From contig DASTUF010000109.1 in assembly GCA_035759745.1 (NCBI GenBank), forward strand, positions 1 to 19,295: DNA of 19,295 nt, given 5' to 3'. Origin of the DNA: CAMLHP01 sp035759745 (GTDB lineage: Bacteria; Gemmatimonadota; Gemmatimonadetes; Gemmatimonadales; GWC2-71-9). The notes beneath the pieces are model-generated. The model did not search any database, was not told the DNA's origin, and worked only from the letters and a program-made list of their open reading frames with translations. The position numbers were made by a program, and so were the translations under genes. Numbering within the stretch: position 1 is the stretch's first letter; each line of letters starts with the position of its first letter. Of this stretch, positions 13,723 to 19,295 are shown one piece after another.

Positions 13723-14966
13723 GCCTCGCGCTTGGTCCGGGCGCGCTCGGTGACTATGAGGGGCTGGGTGCCTTCGGTGACGGCCTCGCGGGTGATGACG
13801 ACCTCGCGCACGTCATCCCGGCTGGGCAGGTCGAACATGATGTCGGTCATCATGGTCTCGAGAATCGACCGGAGCCCACGGGCGCCGGTGCCGCGCTTGA
13901 GCGCCTTCTGGGCGACGGCGCGGAGGCCCTCGGGATCGAAGGTGAGGCCGACGCTCTCGAGCTCGAAGAGCTTCTTGTATTGCTTGGTGAGGGCGTTCCG
14001 GGGCTCCAGCAGGATCCGGACGAGGGCTTCCTCATCGAGCGCCTGGAGGGGCACCACCACGGGGAGGCGGCCCACCAACTCGGGGATGAGCCCGAACCGG
14101 AGGAGGTCATCGGGCTCGACCTCGGCGAAGGGGTGCTGAGGATCGACCTCGGCACGGGTCTCCGCCCCGGTGGGCGCGAAGCCGATCAGCTGCCGGCCAG
14201 TGCGGGTCTCGATGATCTTCTCGAGTCCGTCGAACGCACCGCCGCAGATGAACAGGATGTCCTTGGTGTTGATCTGGATGTATTCCTGCTGCGGATGCTT
14301 GCGGCCGCCCTGGGGCGGAACGCTCGCCACGGTTCCCTCGAGAATCTTGAGCAGCGCCTGCTGCACGCCCTCGCCGGAGACATCCCGGGTGATGCTGGGG
14401 TTCTCGCTCTTGCGGGCGATCTTGTCGATCTCGTCGATGTAGACGATGCCCCGCTCGCACTCGGCGACGTTGAACTCACCGGCCTGGAGCAGCCGCACGA
14501 GGATGTTCTCGACATCCTCGCCTACATAGCCGGCTTCGGTGAGGGTGGTGGCGTCAGCGATGGTGAAGGGAACGTCGAGAATGCGGGCGAGGGTCTGGGC
14601 CAGCAGGGTCTTGCCGGTGCCGGTCGGGCCGATCAGCAGAATGTTGGACTTGTCGAGCTCGACGTCGTTGTCGCGACCGCCCTGGGCATTGATGCGCTTG
14701 TAGTGGTTGTACACCGCCACCGACAGCGCCCGCTTGGCCTCTTCCTGCCCGATGACGTACTGGTCCAGCACCTCCTTGAGTTCCATGGGGGTGGGGACCT
14801 GGGTGATGCTCTCGGTTACCTCGCGCTCTTCATCCTCGGCAAGAATCTCGTTGCAGAGGGTGATGCATTCGTTGCAGATGTACACGGACGGCCCGGAGAT
14901 GAACTTCCGGACGCTGTCCTTGGACTTTCCGCAGAACGAGCAGCGCAGGTGCTTGTCTGTTGACAT
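13719..14966 (-). CDS. clpX: ClpX, ATP-dependent unfoldase of the ClpXP protease
   Basis: ClpX recognises tagged proteins, unfolds them and feeds them to ClpP in the cytoplasm. The 415-aa protein has the zinc-binding domain (C9, C12, C31, C34), Walker A GPTGTGKT (113-120), pore loop GYVG (146-149), Walker B IVYIDEIDK with Asp178-Glu179, the RKH loop (222-224), the ClpP-docking IGF tripeptide (261-263) and the sensor-2 GAR (361-363). All functional sites are intact. The ATG at 14966 has no recognisable ribosome binding site: the bases just upstream on the mRNA are C-rich complements of heptamer array 5. It is separated from clpP by a terminator and this array, so it probably has its own promoter or depends on read-through; engB follows with an overlap. 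Confidence 0.97.
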   Translation of the reverse strand: MSTDKHLRCSFCGKSKDSVRKFISGPSVYICNECITLCNEILAEDEEREVTESITQVPTPMELKEVLDQYVIGQEEAKRALSVAVYNHYKRINAQGGRDNDVELDKSNILLIGPTGTGKTLLAQTLARILDVPFTIADATTLTEAGYVGEDVENILVRLLQAGEFNVAECERGIVYIDEIDKIARKSENPSITRDVSGEGVQQALLKILEGTVASVPPQGGRKHPQQEYIQINTKDILFICGGAFDGLEKIIETRTGRQLIGFAPTGAETRAEVDPQHPFAEVEPDDLLRFGLIPELVGRLPVVVPLQALDEEALVRILLEPRNALTKQYKKLFELESVGLTFDPEGLRAVAQKALKRGTGARGLRSILETMMTDIMFDLPSRDDVREVVITREAVTEGTQPLIVTERARTKREA

Positions 14967-14967
14967 G

Positions 14968-15002
14968 GGGCCTAGGGCGTAGGGCTTGAGGCGTAGGGCC
15001 TA
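14968..15002 (+). repeat. Heptamer array 5, abutting the clpX start codon
   Basis: GGGCCTA, GGGCGTA, GGGCTTG, AGGCGTA, GGGCCTA. The unit type is the same as in array 3, 5.6 kb away. Here the G-rich strand is antisense to both flanking genes, unlike the other arrays, and the array occupies the place where the clpX ribosome binding site should be. Confidence 0.88.
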
Positions 15003-15015
15003 TGGCCAGCAAGAA

Positions 15016-15040
15016 GGGAGCCACCCGAAAGGTGGCCCCC
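15016..15040 (-). terminator. Intrinsic terminator after clpP
   Basis: Bases 15016-15025 pair with 15031-15040 around a 5-nt loop. On the minus strand all 10 positions pair, one as G-U; on the plus strand that position is an A-C mismatch, so the structure is built for the clpP direction. The tail is CUUCUU, a weak U-run, so some read-through into clpX is likely. Confidence 0.65.
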
Positions 15041-15054
15041 CTGCCGGCTGTGCG

Positions 15055-15669
15055 TCAACCCTTGGGGATCAGCTCCCGGCGGGGCGTAAATACGCTGTCG
15101 ATAAGGCCATAGGCCTTGGCCTCGTCGGCGCTCATGAAGCGATCCCGGTCCATGTCCCGCTCGATGGTCTCGATCGGCTGGCCGGTGTGCTGGGAATACA
15201 GTTCGTTGAGCTTGGACCGCAGATAGAGGATCTCGCGGGCCTGGATCTCGATGTCCGCCGCGGTGCCCTGGGTGCCGCCCGACGGCTGGTGGATCATGAT
15301 CCGGCTGTGGGGCAGGGCGCTGCGCTTTCCCGCGGTTCCCGCAGCAAGCAGGAACGACGCCATCGATGCGGCCATGCCCATGCAGATGGTGTTGATGGGG
15401 GCCCGGAGGTGCTGCATGGTGTCGTAGATGGCGAGCCCGGACGAGACCACGCCACCGGGAGAATTCAAGTACAGATAGATGTCCTTCTCGGGATTGTCGG
15501 CCTCGAGAAAGAGCAGCTGGGCGATGATGATGTTGGAGACGTCGTCGTTGATCGGCGCACCGAGGAAGACAATCCGGTCCATGAGCAGGCGCGAGAAGAT
15601 GTCATAGGTGCGCTCGCCGCGGCTGGACCGCTCGATGATGTAGGGCGGATAAATCGTCGCCATCGTCAC
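15055..15669 (-). CDS. clpP: ClpP, serine protease subunit of ClpXP/ClpAP
   Basis: ClpP forms the two-ring proteolytic chamber that degrades proteins delivered by ClpX. The 204-aa protein has the catalytic triad in normal context: Ser102 (GMAASMASF), His127 (IMIHQPSGG) and Asp176 (MDRDRFMSA), plus the YLYLNSPGG and YGLIDSV motifs. The GTG at 15669 has GAGG 7 nt upstream and overlaps the tig stop (GTGA); an ATG at 15663 gives MATIYPPYIIERSSRGERT, which also fits the family, so the start is uncertain by two codons. A terminator hairpin follows 15 bp past the stop. The short distance to tig means tig and clpP are co-translated. Confidence 0.97.
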   Translation of the reverse strand: MTMATIYPPYIIERSSRGERTYDIFSRLLMDRIVFLGAPINDDVSNIIIAQLLFLEADNPEKDIYLYLNSPGGVVSSGLAIYDTMQHLRAPINTICMGMAASMASFLLAAGTAGKRSALPHSRIMIHQPSGGTQGTAADIEIQAREILYLRSKLNELYSQHTGQPIETIERDMDRDRFMSADEAKAYGLIDSVFTPRRELIPKG

Positions 15670-16937
15670 GCGGAAACCTCGTTCACAGTGGATTGCGCGA
15701 GGAGCCAGGCGAAGGCCTTCTCCTCGGTGAGCGCCCGCTCGAGTTCGGGCAGGCGATTGGCCTTCTGGAGTGACGCGTAGAGCTGGCCGGTCTCCACACC
15801 TCTCGCGGACGCCATCTCGGCGACCTTGGCATCCACGTCGGCCTCGGTGGCGGCAAGCTGCTCCTGCTCCACCACGGCGCCCAGGATCAGGTCGCGACGG
15901 ACGGTGGACTCGGCGATGCCGTGGAACTGGCTCTCGAAGGCGTGGTGCTGCTCCTCGGGGATGCCGTACGCGTGGGCGTAGGCGTGCATCACCCGGTGGA
16001 CCAGTGACTCCGGCGCGGGGACGTCGTTGGCGGATGCGAGCTCGGCGAGGAGCTGCTCCCGCAGCGAGCTGTCGGCCTCGCGCACGGCGTCACTGCCAAG
16101 ATCGGTGCGGATGGTCTCCTTGAGCGCGTCGAGCGAGTCGAACTCGCCGACTTCGCGGGCGAGGGCATCGTCCACCGGAGGCAGTTCCTTCCTTTTGACT
16201 TCCTGCAGCGAGACACGTACTCGGCGGCTCGGCGGCTCGGTGGCTGGAGCGGTCGGGTCGGCAGAGGGACCGGCGGGGATGGAAACAACTCCCTCGGTGG
16301 TCTGGCCCGGCTCGAGTGACATGATGAGCTCCTCCAGCGCCGGGACCGCCTGCTGCTCACCGAGTACCACCTCGTGTGATTGGGGCTCGGGGGGGACTTC
16401 GCCATCCAGCTCCAGGGAGGTCACCTCGACCCGCACCATCTGGCCCGCGGTGGGCCTGACGCCAACCACGGGCAGCCAGGTGGCCTTCTGCTCCCGGAGG
16501 GCCTGGAGCTGCTCCTCGACGGCCTCGTCGGTGACGGGCCGGACCTGGCGGGTGAGGGTGAAGCCCCCGGTGCGGGCGAGCTTGAGGCTGGGCCGGACCT
16601 CGACCAGGAGGTCGAACTCGATGGGGCTCCCCGCCTCGAACTTGAGGTTCCGGATGCTGGGCTCGGCCACGGGCTCGAGGGATTCGGCGGTTTTGGCCTC
16701 TTCCCAGCCCTCGCGGACGACTTCCTCGAGGACGGTCTGGCGGATGGCATCGCCGAAACGCCGCCGGACGACGGCTTCGGGGGCCTTGCCCTGGCGGAAG
16801 CCCGGGAGGCGGGCCCGCTTGGCGTAGTACTTGAGCGCGCGGGCCTCGGCCTCCTCGACGCGGTCGACCGGGACGGTGACGCGGAGGGACCGGGACGCGA
16901 GGTCTTCGGCGGTCTTTTCGACTGTGATGGAGGACAT
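15666..16937 (-). CDS. tig: Trigger factor, ribosome-associated chaperone, with a degenerate PPIase domain
   Basis: Trigger factor binds the ribosome exit tunnel and shields new proteins. The 423-aa protein has the N-terminal ribosome-binding domain with the signature GFRQGKAP (46-53), a middle FKBP-type domain (about 155-248) and a helical C-terminal domain (about 255-423). In the middle domain the usual aromatic active-site residues are lacking: the family's F-P-x-x-Y region is replaced by a Pro/Ala/Thr-rich segment (residues 221-239), part of which is coded by an 8-bp tandem repeat. Prolyl isomerase activity is therefore doubtful, while chaperone function should remain; this is inference. 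The ATG at 16937 has no clear ribosome binding site. The gene is first in the tig-clpP unit and divergent from the kinase at 17118. Confidence 0.93.
   Translation of the reverse strand: MSSITVEKTAEDLASRSLRVTVPVDRVEEAEARALKYYAKRARLPGFRQGKAPEAVVRRRFGDAIRQTVLEEVVREGWEEAKTAESLEPVAEPSIRNLKFEAGSPIEFDLLVEVRPSLKLARTGGFTLTRQVRPVTDEAVEEQLQALREQKATWLPVVGVRPTAGQMVRVEVTSLELDGEVPPEPQSHEVVLGEQQAVPALEELIMSLEPGQTTEGVVSIPAGPSADPTAPATEPPSRRVRVSLQEVKRKELPPVDDALAREVGEFDSLDALKETIRTDLGSDAVREADSSLREQLLAELASANDVPAPESLVHRVMHAYAHAYGIPEEQHHAFESQFHGIAESTVRRDLILGAVVEQEQLAATEADVDAKVAEMASARGVETGQLYASLQKANRLPELERALTEEKAFAWLLAQSTVNEVSA
16223..16246 (+). repeat. 8-bp tandem repeat inside tig
   Basis: GGCGGCTC, GGCGGCTC, GGTGGCTG. 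It codes residues 231-239 (PATEPPSRR, read on the minus strand) in the degenerate PPIase domain. The same triplet of units occurs upstream of tig at 16950-16973, same orientation. Confidence 0.75.
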
Positions 16938-16949
16938 GGGACAAAACTA

Positions 16950-16973
16950 GGCGGCTCGGCGGCTCGGCGGCAG
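16950..16973 (+). repeat. 8-bp tandem repeat upstream of tig
   Basis: GGCGGCTC, GGCGGCTC, GGCGGCAG, 13 bp upstream of the tig start codon. It duplicates the repeat inside tig. In the rest of the tig-kinase gap (16974-17032) I see nothing clear; no convincing tig promoter was found. Confidence 0.7.
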
Positions 16974-17032
16974 GGCGCGCGCCTTGCCGCTCACGGCCAG
17001 GTTGGCCCCTTCGCCGCGCTCAGGGCGCCGGT

Positions 17033-17061
17033 TTGACAGGCCCCCGCCGCGGGCCAATCTT
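17033..17061 (+). promoter_or_regulatory. Sigma-70-type promoter for the cytoplasmic hybrid kinase
   Basis: A perfect -35 box TTGACA (17033-17038), a 17-bp spacer and a weaker -10 box AATCTT (17056-17061). The start codon is 56 bp beyond the -10 box. Confidence 0.6.
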
Positions 17062-17088
17062 GGAGGGAGTACCCCCCACAACTGGCGC

Positions 17089-17105
17089 GCGGGCCAGTGG
17101 CCCGC
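17089..17105 (+). promoter_or_regulatory. Perfect palindrome in the leader of the hybrid kinase
   Basis: GCGGGCCA, one central G, then the exact complement TGGCCCGC. It begins 27 bp past the -10 box and ends 12 bp before the ATG. It may be a dimer operator on DNA or a very stable RNA hairpin that limits translation. The only ribosome binding site candidate (GAGTG) follows it directly. Confidence 0.55.
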
Positions 17106-17117
17106 CGAGTGATATAG

Positions 17118-19055
17118 ATGACCAGCACGGCCTTGCGTGTCCTGCTGCTCGAAGACGTCCCCATGGACGCCGAGCTGATCGAATACGAGCTGGAGCGCGC
17201 CAAGATCAGTTGTGATCTCCGCCGGGTAGATGAGCGCGATGCGTTCGTCTCGGCGCTGGCGGAGTTCCGTCCCGACATCATCCTCTCCGATTTCACCCTT
17301 CCCCAGTTCGACGGCATGCGCGCGATGGAGCTGGCCCGGGCGTGGGCCGCCACGGTGCCGTTCATCATCGTCACCGGCTCGATCAACGAGGAAACCGCGG
17401 TCCAGTGCATGAAGGCGGGGGCCACCGACTACCTGCTCAAGAGCAACCTGGCGCGGATCGGGCCGGCGCTGCTGTCGGCGCTGGAGCGGGAACGGGAACG
17501 GGGAGAGCAGGAGCGGACCCAGGCGGCGCTCCGGCGCTCCGAGGCCGATCTCAGGACGATCTTCGACAGCACCGGCCAGGCGCTGATCCTGCTCGACATG
17601 GAGGGGCGGGTACGGCTGTACAACGCGTCGGCGGCGCGGTGCGAGGCTATTTGCGGCGGGCGGATCGGAGTGGGCAGTCGCGCGAGGGAGCTGGCGCTGC
17701 TGGACGAGCGGGCGCTCACGGCGGCGCTGGGCGGGCAGCGGGTGACCATCGAGCGCAGCCCGGGGGATCAGGATAGCGGCGGTGCCACCTTCGAGGTGTC
17801 GTTCGCGCCGGTGGTGGTGGACGGCGGACGGCCGATCGGGGTCTGCATCACCGCAGCGGACATCACCGAGCGGCGGAAGGTGGACGAGCAGCTGCGCCGG
17901 GCGGAGCGGATGCAGGCGACGGGGCGGCTGGCGGGGGGCGTCGCCCACGAAGTGAACAACATGATGACCGCAATCCTCGGGTTCGGCGACTTCCTGCTGC
18001 AGAGCCTGGAGCACTCCGATCCCCGCGCGGCGGACGTGCACGAGATCGTCAAGGCGGCGGGGCGGGCGGCGGATGTCACCCGGCAGCTGCTGGCGTTCAG
18101 CCGGCAGCAGGTGCTGCATCCCCGCACGATCGACCTCAACGACACGGTGCGCGACCTGCTGCCGATGCTGCGGCGCTCGGTAGGCGAGGGCCACGACATC
18201 GGCGAGCGGCTTTCGGCGGACTCGTGCCGCTGCTACGCCGACCCGGGCCAGGTGGAGCAGGTGGTGCTCAACCTGGTGCTCAACGCGCGCGACGCGATGC
18301 CTCTGGGCGGCCGCATTGTGCTCGAGACGGCACTGGCACGATTCGAGGAAGACCAGGTGGTGCGGCATCCCGAACTGGTGATGCCGGAGGGTGAGTTCGT
18401 GATGCTGGCGGTGAGTGACCGCGGTGCGGGCATGGACGGGGCGACGCTCAGCCGGGTGTTCGAGCCGTTCTTCACCACGAAGCCGGTGGGACAGGGGACG
18501 GGGCTGGGGCTCTCCACGGCGTACGGCATCGTGAAGCAGAGCAACGGGTTCATCTTCGCGTACAGCGAGCCGGGCGAGGGAACGGTGTTCAAGGTGTACC
18601 TCCCGCGCTCGCTGGAAGCGGTGACCCGGGTCTCGGGCGGGCGGCGGAGGCCGGTGCAACGAGGCTCCGAACTGGTGCTGCTGGTGGAGGACGAGGAGAT
18701 GGTGCGTTCGCTCACGGGCCGAGCGCTCCGGGAGCACGGGTACTCGGTGCTCGAGGCGCGAGGTGGGGAGGAGGCGCTGGCAGTATTCGAGGAGCGGGGG
18801 GAGGGCATTGACCTGGTGGTGACCGACGTGGCGATGCCGGGGATGGGCGGGCGGGAACTGGCGCAGCGGCTGCGGGAGAGGTCGCGGGAGCTGCCGATCC
18901 TGTTCATCTCGGGATACACCGGTGACGATGTGGTGGAGCGCGGGCTCATGGCCGTGGGGGCGCCGTTCCTGTCGAAGCCGTTCGCGCCTGAAGCGTTGCT
19001 GGAATCCGTTCGCCGGCTCCTGGATCGGTCCAAGGTCAGGTCGGCGACGGCATGA
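17118..19055 (+). CDS. Cytoplasmic hybrid histidine kinase (REC-PAS-HisKA-HATPase-REC)
   Basis: The 645-aa protein has no membrane segment. Domains in order: receiver 1 (about 6-120) with LLLEDVPMD, Asp58 (IILSDFTLPQFDG) and Lys108; a coiled linker; PAS (about 140-252, IFDSTGQALILLDMEGRV); HisKA with GVAHEVNNMM (His277); HATPase with VVLNLVLNARDAM, SDRGAGMD and GTGLGLSTAYGIVK; receiver 2 (about 517-635) with Asp570 (LVVTDVAMPGMGG) and Lys620. The first receiver takes input from another kinase and the second passes phosphate on, so the protein is a phosphorelay hub. The partner is not known. The ATG at 17118 follows a promoter and a palindrome; its ribosome binding site is weak. The gene is divergent from tig and followed by another probable kinase gene 78 bp on. 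Confidence 0.92.
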   Translation: MTSTALRVLLLEDVPMDAELIEYELERAKISCDLRRVDERDAFVSALAEFRPDIILSDFTLPQFDGMRAMELARAWAATVPFIIVTGSINEETAVQCMKAGATDYLLKSNLARIGPALLSALERERERGEQERTQAALRRSEADLRTIFDSTGQALILLDMEGRVRLYNASAARCEAICGGRIGVGSRARELALLDERALTAALGGQRVTIERSPGDQDSGGATFEVSFAPVVVDGGRPIGVCITAADITERRKVDEQLRRAERMQATGRLAGGVAHEVNNMMTAILGFGDFLLQSLEHSDPRAADVHEIVKAAGRAADVTRQLLAFSRQQVLHPRTIDLNDTVRDLLPMLRRSVGEGHDIGERLSADSCRCYADPGQVEQVVLNLVLNARDAMPLGGRIVLETALARFEEDQVVRHPELVMPEGEFVMLAVSDRGAGMDGATLSRVFEPFFTTKPVGQGTGLGLSTAYGIVKQSNGFIFAYSEPGEGTVFKVYLPRSLEAVTRVSGGRRRPVQRGSELVLLVEDEEMVRSLTGRALREHGYSVLEARGGEEALAVFEERGEGIDLVVTDVAMPGMGGRELAQRLRERSRELPILFISGYTGDDVVERGLMAVGAPFLSKPFAPEALLESVRRLLDRSKVRSATA

Positions 19056-19074
19056 GCCACCAGTGCGGCTGATT

Positions 19075-19100
19075 ACCACGAAGAGACGAAGAGCGCGAAG
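19075..19100 (+). repeat. Short 8-bp-period repeat before the last gene
   Basis: ACCACGAA, GAGACGAA, GAGCGCGA, then AGG. This resembles the ACGAAG-type dispersed intergenic repeats seen in many bacteria. It lies in the 78-bp gap between the two kinase-type genes. Confidence 0.45.
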
Positions 19101-19133
19101 GGGTTTGAACCAATCGCAGCGCGAGAGGGAATA

Positions 19134-19295
19134 ATGGCCGATAACAGGAATGCTGGCGGCGGGAAGGGCAGGATCCGGCGAAGTGAGAAGACCCGGGTGC
19201 TGCAGCTGGCCGCGGTGGCAGCGGACGATGGATCGGATACGATCGACTCCGGCGAGCTGCTGGCGCTGCTGACGGCGGTGCGGCGGGGCGACTTC
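19134..19295 (+). CDS. N-terminus of a probable HAMP-repeat sensor kinase (runs off the window)
   Basis: The ATG at 19134 follows GAGAGGGA and opens a frame of 54 codons to the window edge without a stop. The product starts MADNRNAGGGKGRIRRSEK and continues through an Asp-rich stretch to ELLALLTAVRRGDF. The phrase LL-x-L-x-A-V-R-R-G-D-F is how soluble multi-HAMP hybrid kinases usually enter their first HAMP domain (next residues expected: SVRMP or similar), and no membrane segment is seen. It follows another hybrid kinase on the same strand, which supports a signalling role. The family call rests on about a dozen residues. Confidence 0.6.
   Translation, partial: MADNRNAGGGKGRIRRSEKTRVLQLAAVAADDGSDTIDSGELLALLTAVRRGDF

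Noticed and set aside
16947..19079. A 710-codon minus-strand frame opposite the cytoplasmic hybrid kinase
   Set aside because: Same artefact: low-complexity His/Arg/Pro composition, no ribosome binding site, and all motifs belong to the plus-strand kinase.

Overview
The window is high-GC DNA from a Gram-negative (diderm) bacterium. It has lipoproteins with clear lipoboxes, an Omp85-like outer-membrane barrel, a type IV pilus or secretion ATPase, and large hybrid histidine kinases. Coding is dense, with many 1-4 bp gene overlaps and GTG or TTG starts. This, the tig-clpP-clpX-engB block and the many short G-rich tandem repeats fit the Gemmatimonadota or a neighbouring soil phylum. That placement is inferred from style; there is no rRNA here to confirm it.

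Layout. 1-398 (-): N-terminus of a secreted protein, cut by the window edge. 532-2618 (-): trpE, with a small lipoprotein gene fused to its start by a TGATG overlap. 2642-4741 (+): an outer-membrane barrel protein, divergent from the lipoprotein gene by only 23 bp. 4856-7096 (+): a PilB/GspE-type ATPase fused to a response-regulator receiver domain. 7261-7728 (+): a Nudix hydrolase. 7856-9307 (+): a secreted NosD-like beta-helix protein. 9365-12357 (-): a hexapeptide acyltransferase overlapping a membrane GAF/PAS hybrid histidine kinase. 12497-16937 (-): tig, clpP, clpX, engB and a lipoprotein gene, all overlapping or nearly so except for an 88-bp break holding a terminator between clpP and clpX. 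17118-19055 (+): a soluble REC-PAS-kinase-REC hybrid, behind a clear TTGACA promoter. 19134 to the end (+): the start of another gene, probably a HAMP-type sensor kinase. No gene-free stretch exceeds about 180 bp.

How the genes work together. Tig, ClpP and ClpX form a protein folding and degradation unit, with EngB adding 50S ribosome assembly. TrpE feeds tryptophan synthesis, but no trpG lies beside it. The ATPase-receiver fusion and the kinases suggest phospho-signalling linked to surface machinery, although no specific pairing can be shown.

The most unusual signal is not a gene. Five arrays of 7-bp tandem units occur in about 10 kb, with different unit sequences but the same 7-bp period and mostly a run of G on one strand. 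Four gene ends (the barrel protein, the beta-helix protein, the membrane kinase and the 12497 lipoprotein) run directly into such an array, G-rich on the mRNA-sense strand; two of their stop codons lie inside a repeat unit. A fifth array is translated: it forms the linker of the PilB-REC fusion, directly behind a perfect 9-bp hairpin placed where PilB proteins normally end. This looks like a former intergenic region turned into a protein linker. A second class of 8-bp repeats lies in a surface loop of the barrel protein, inside tig, and upstream of tig.
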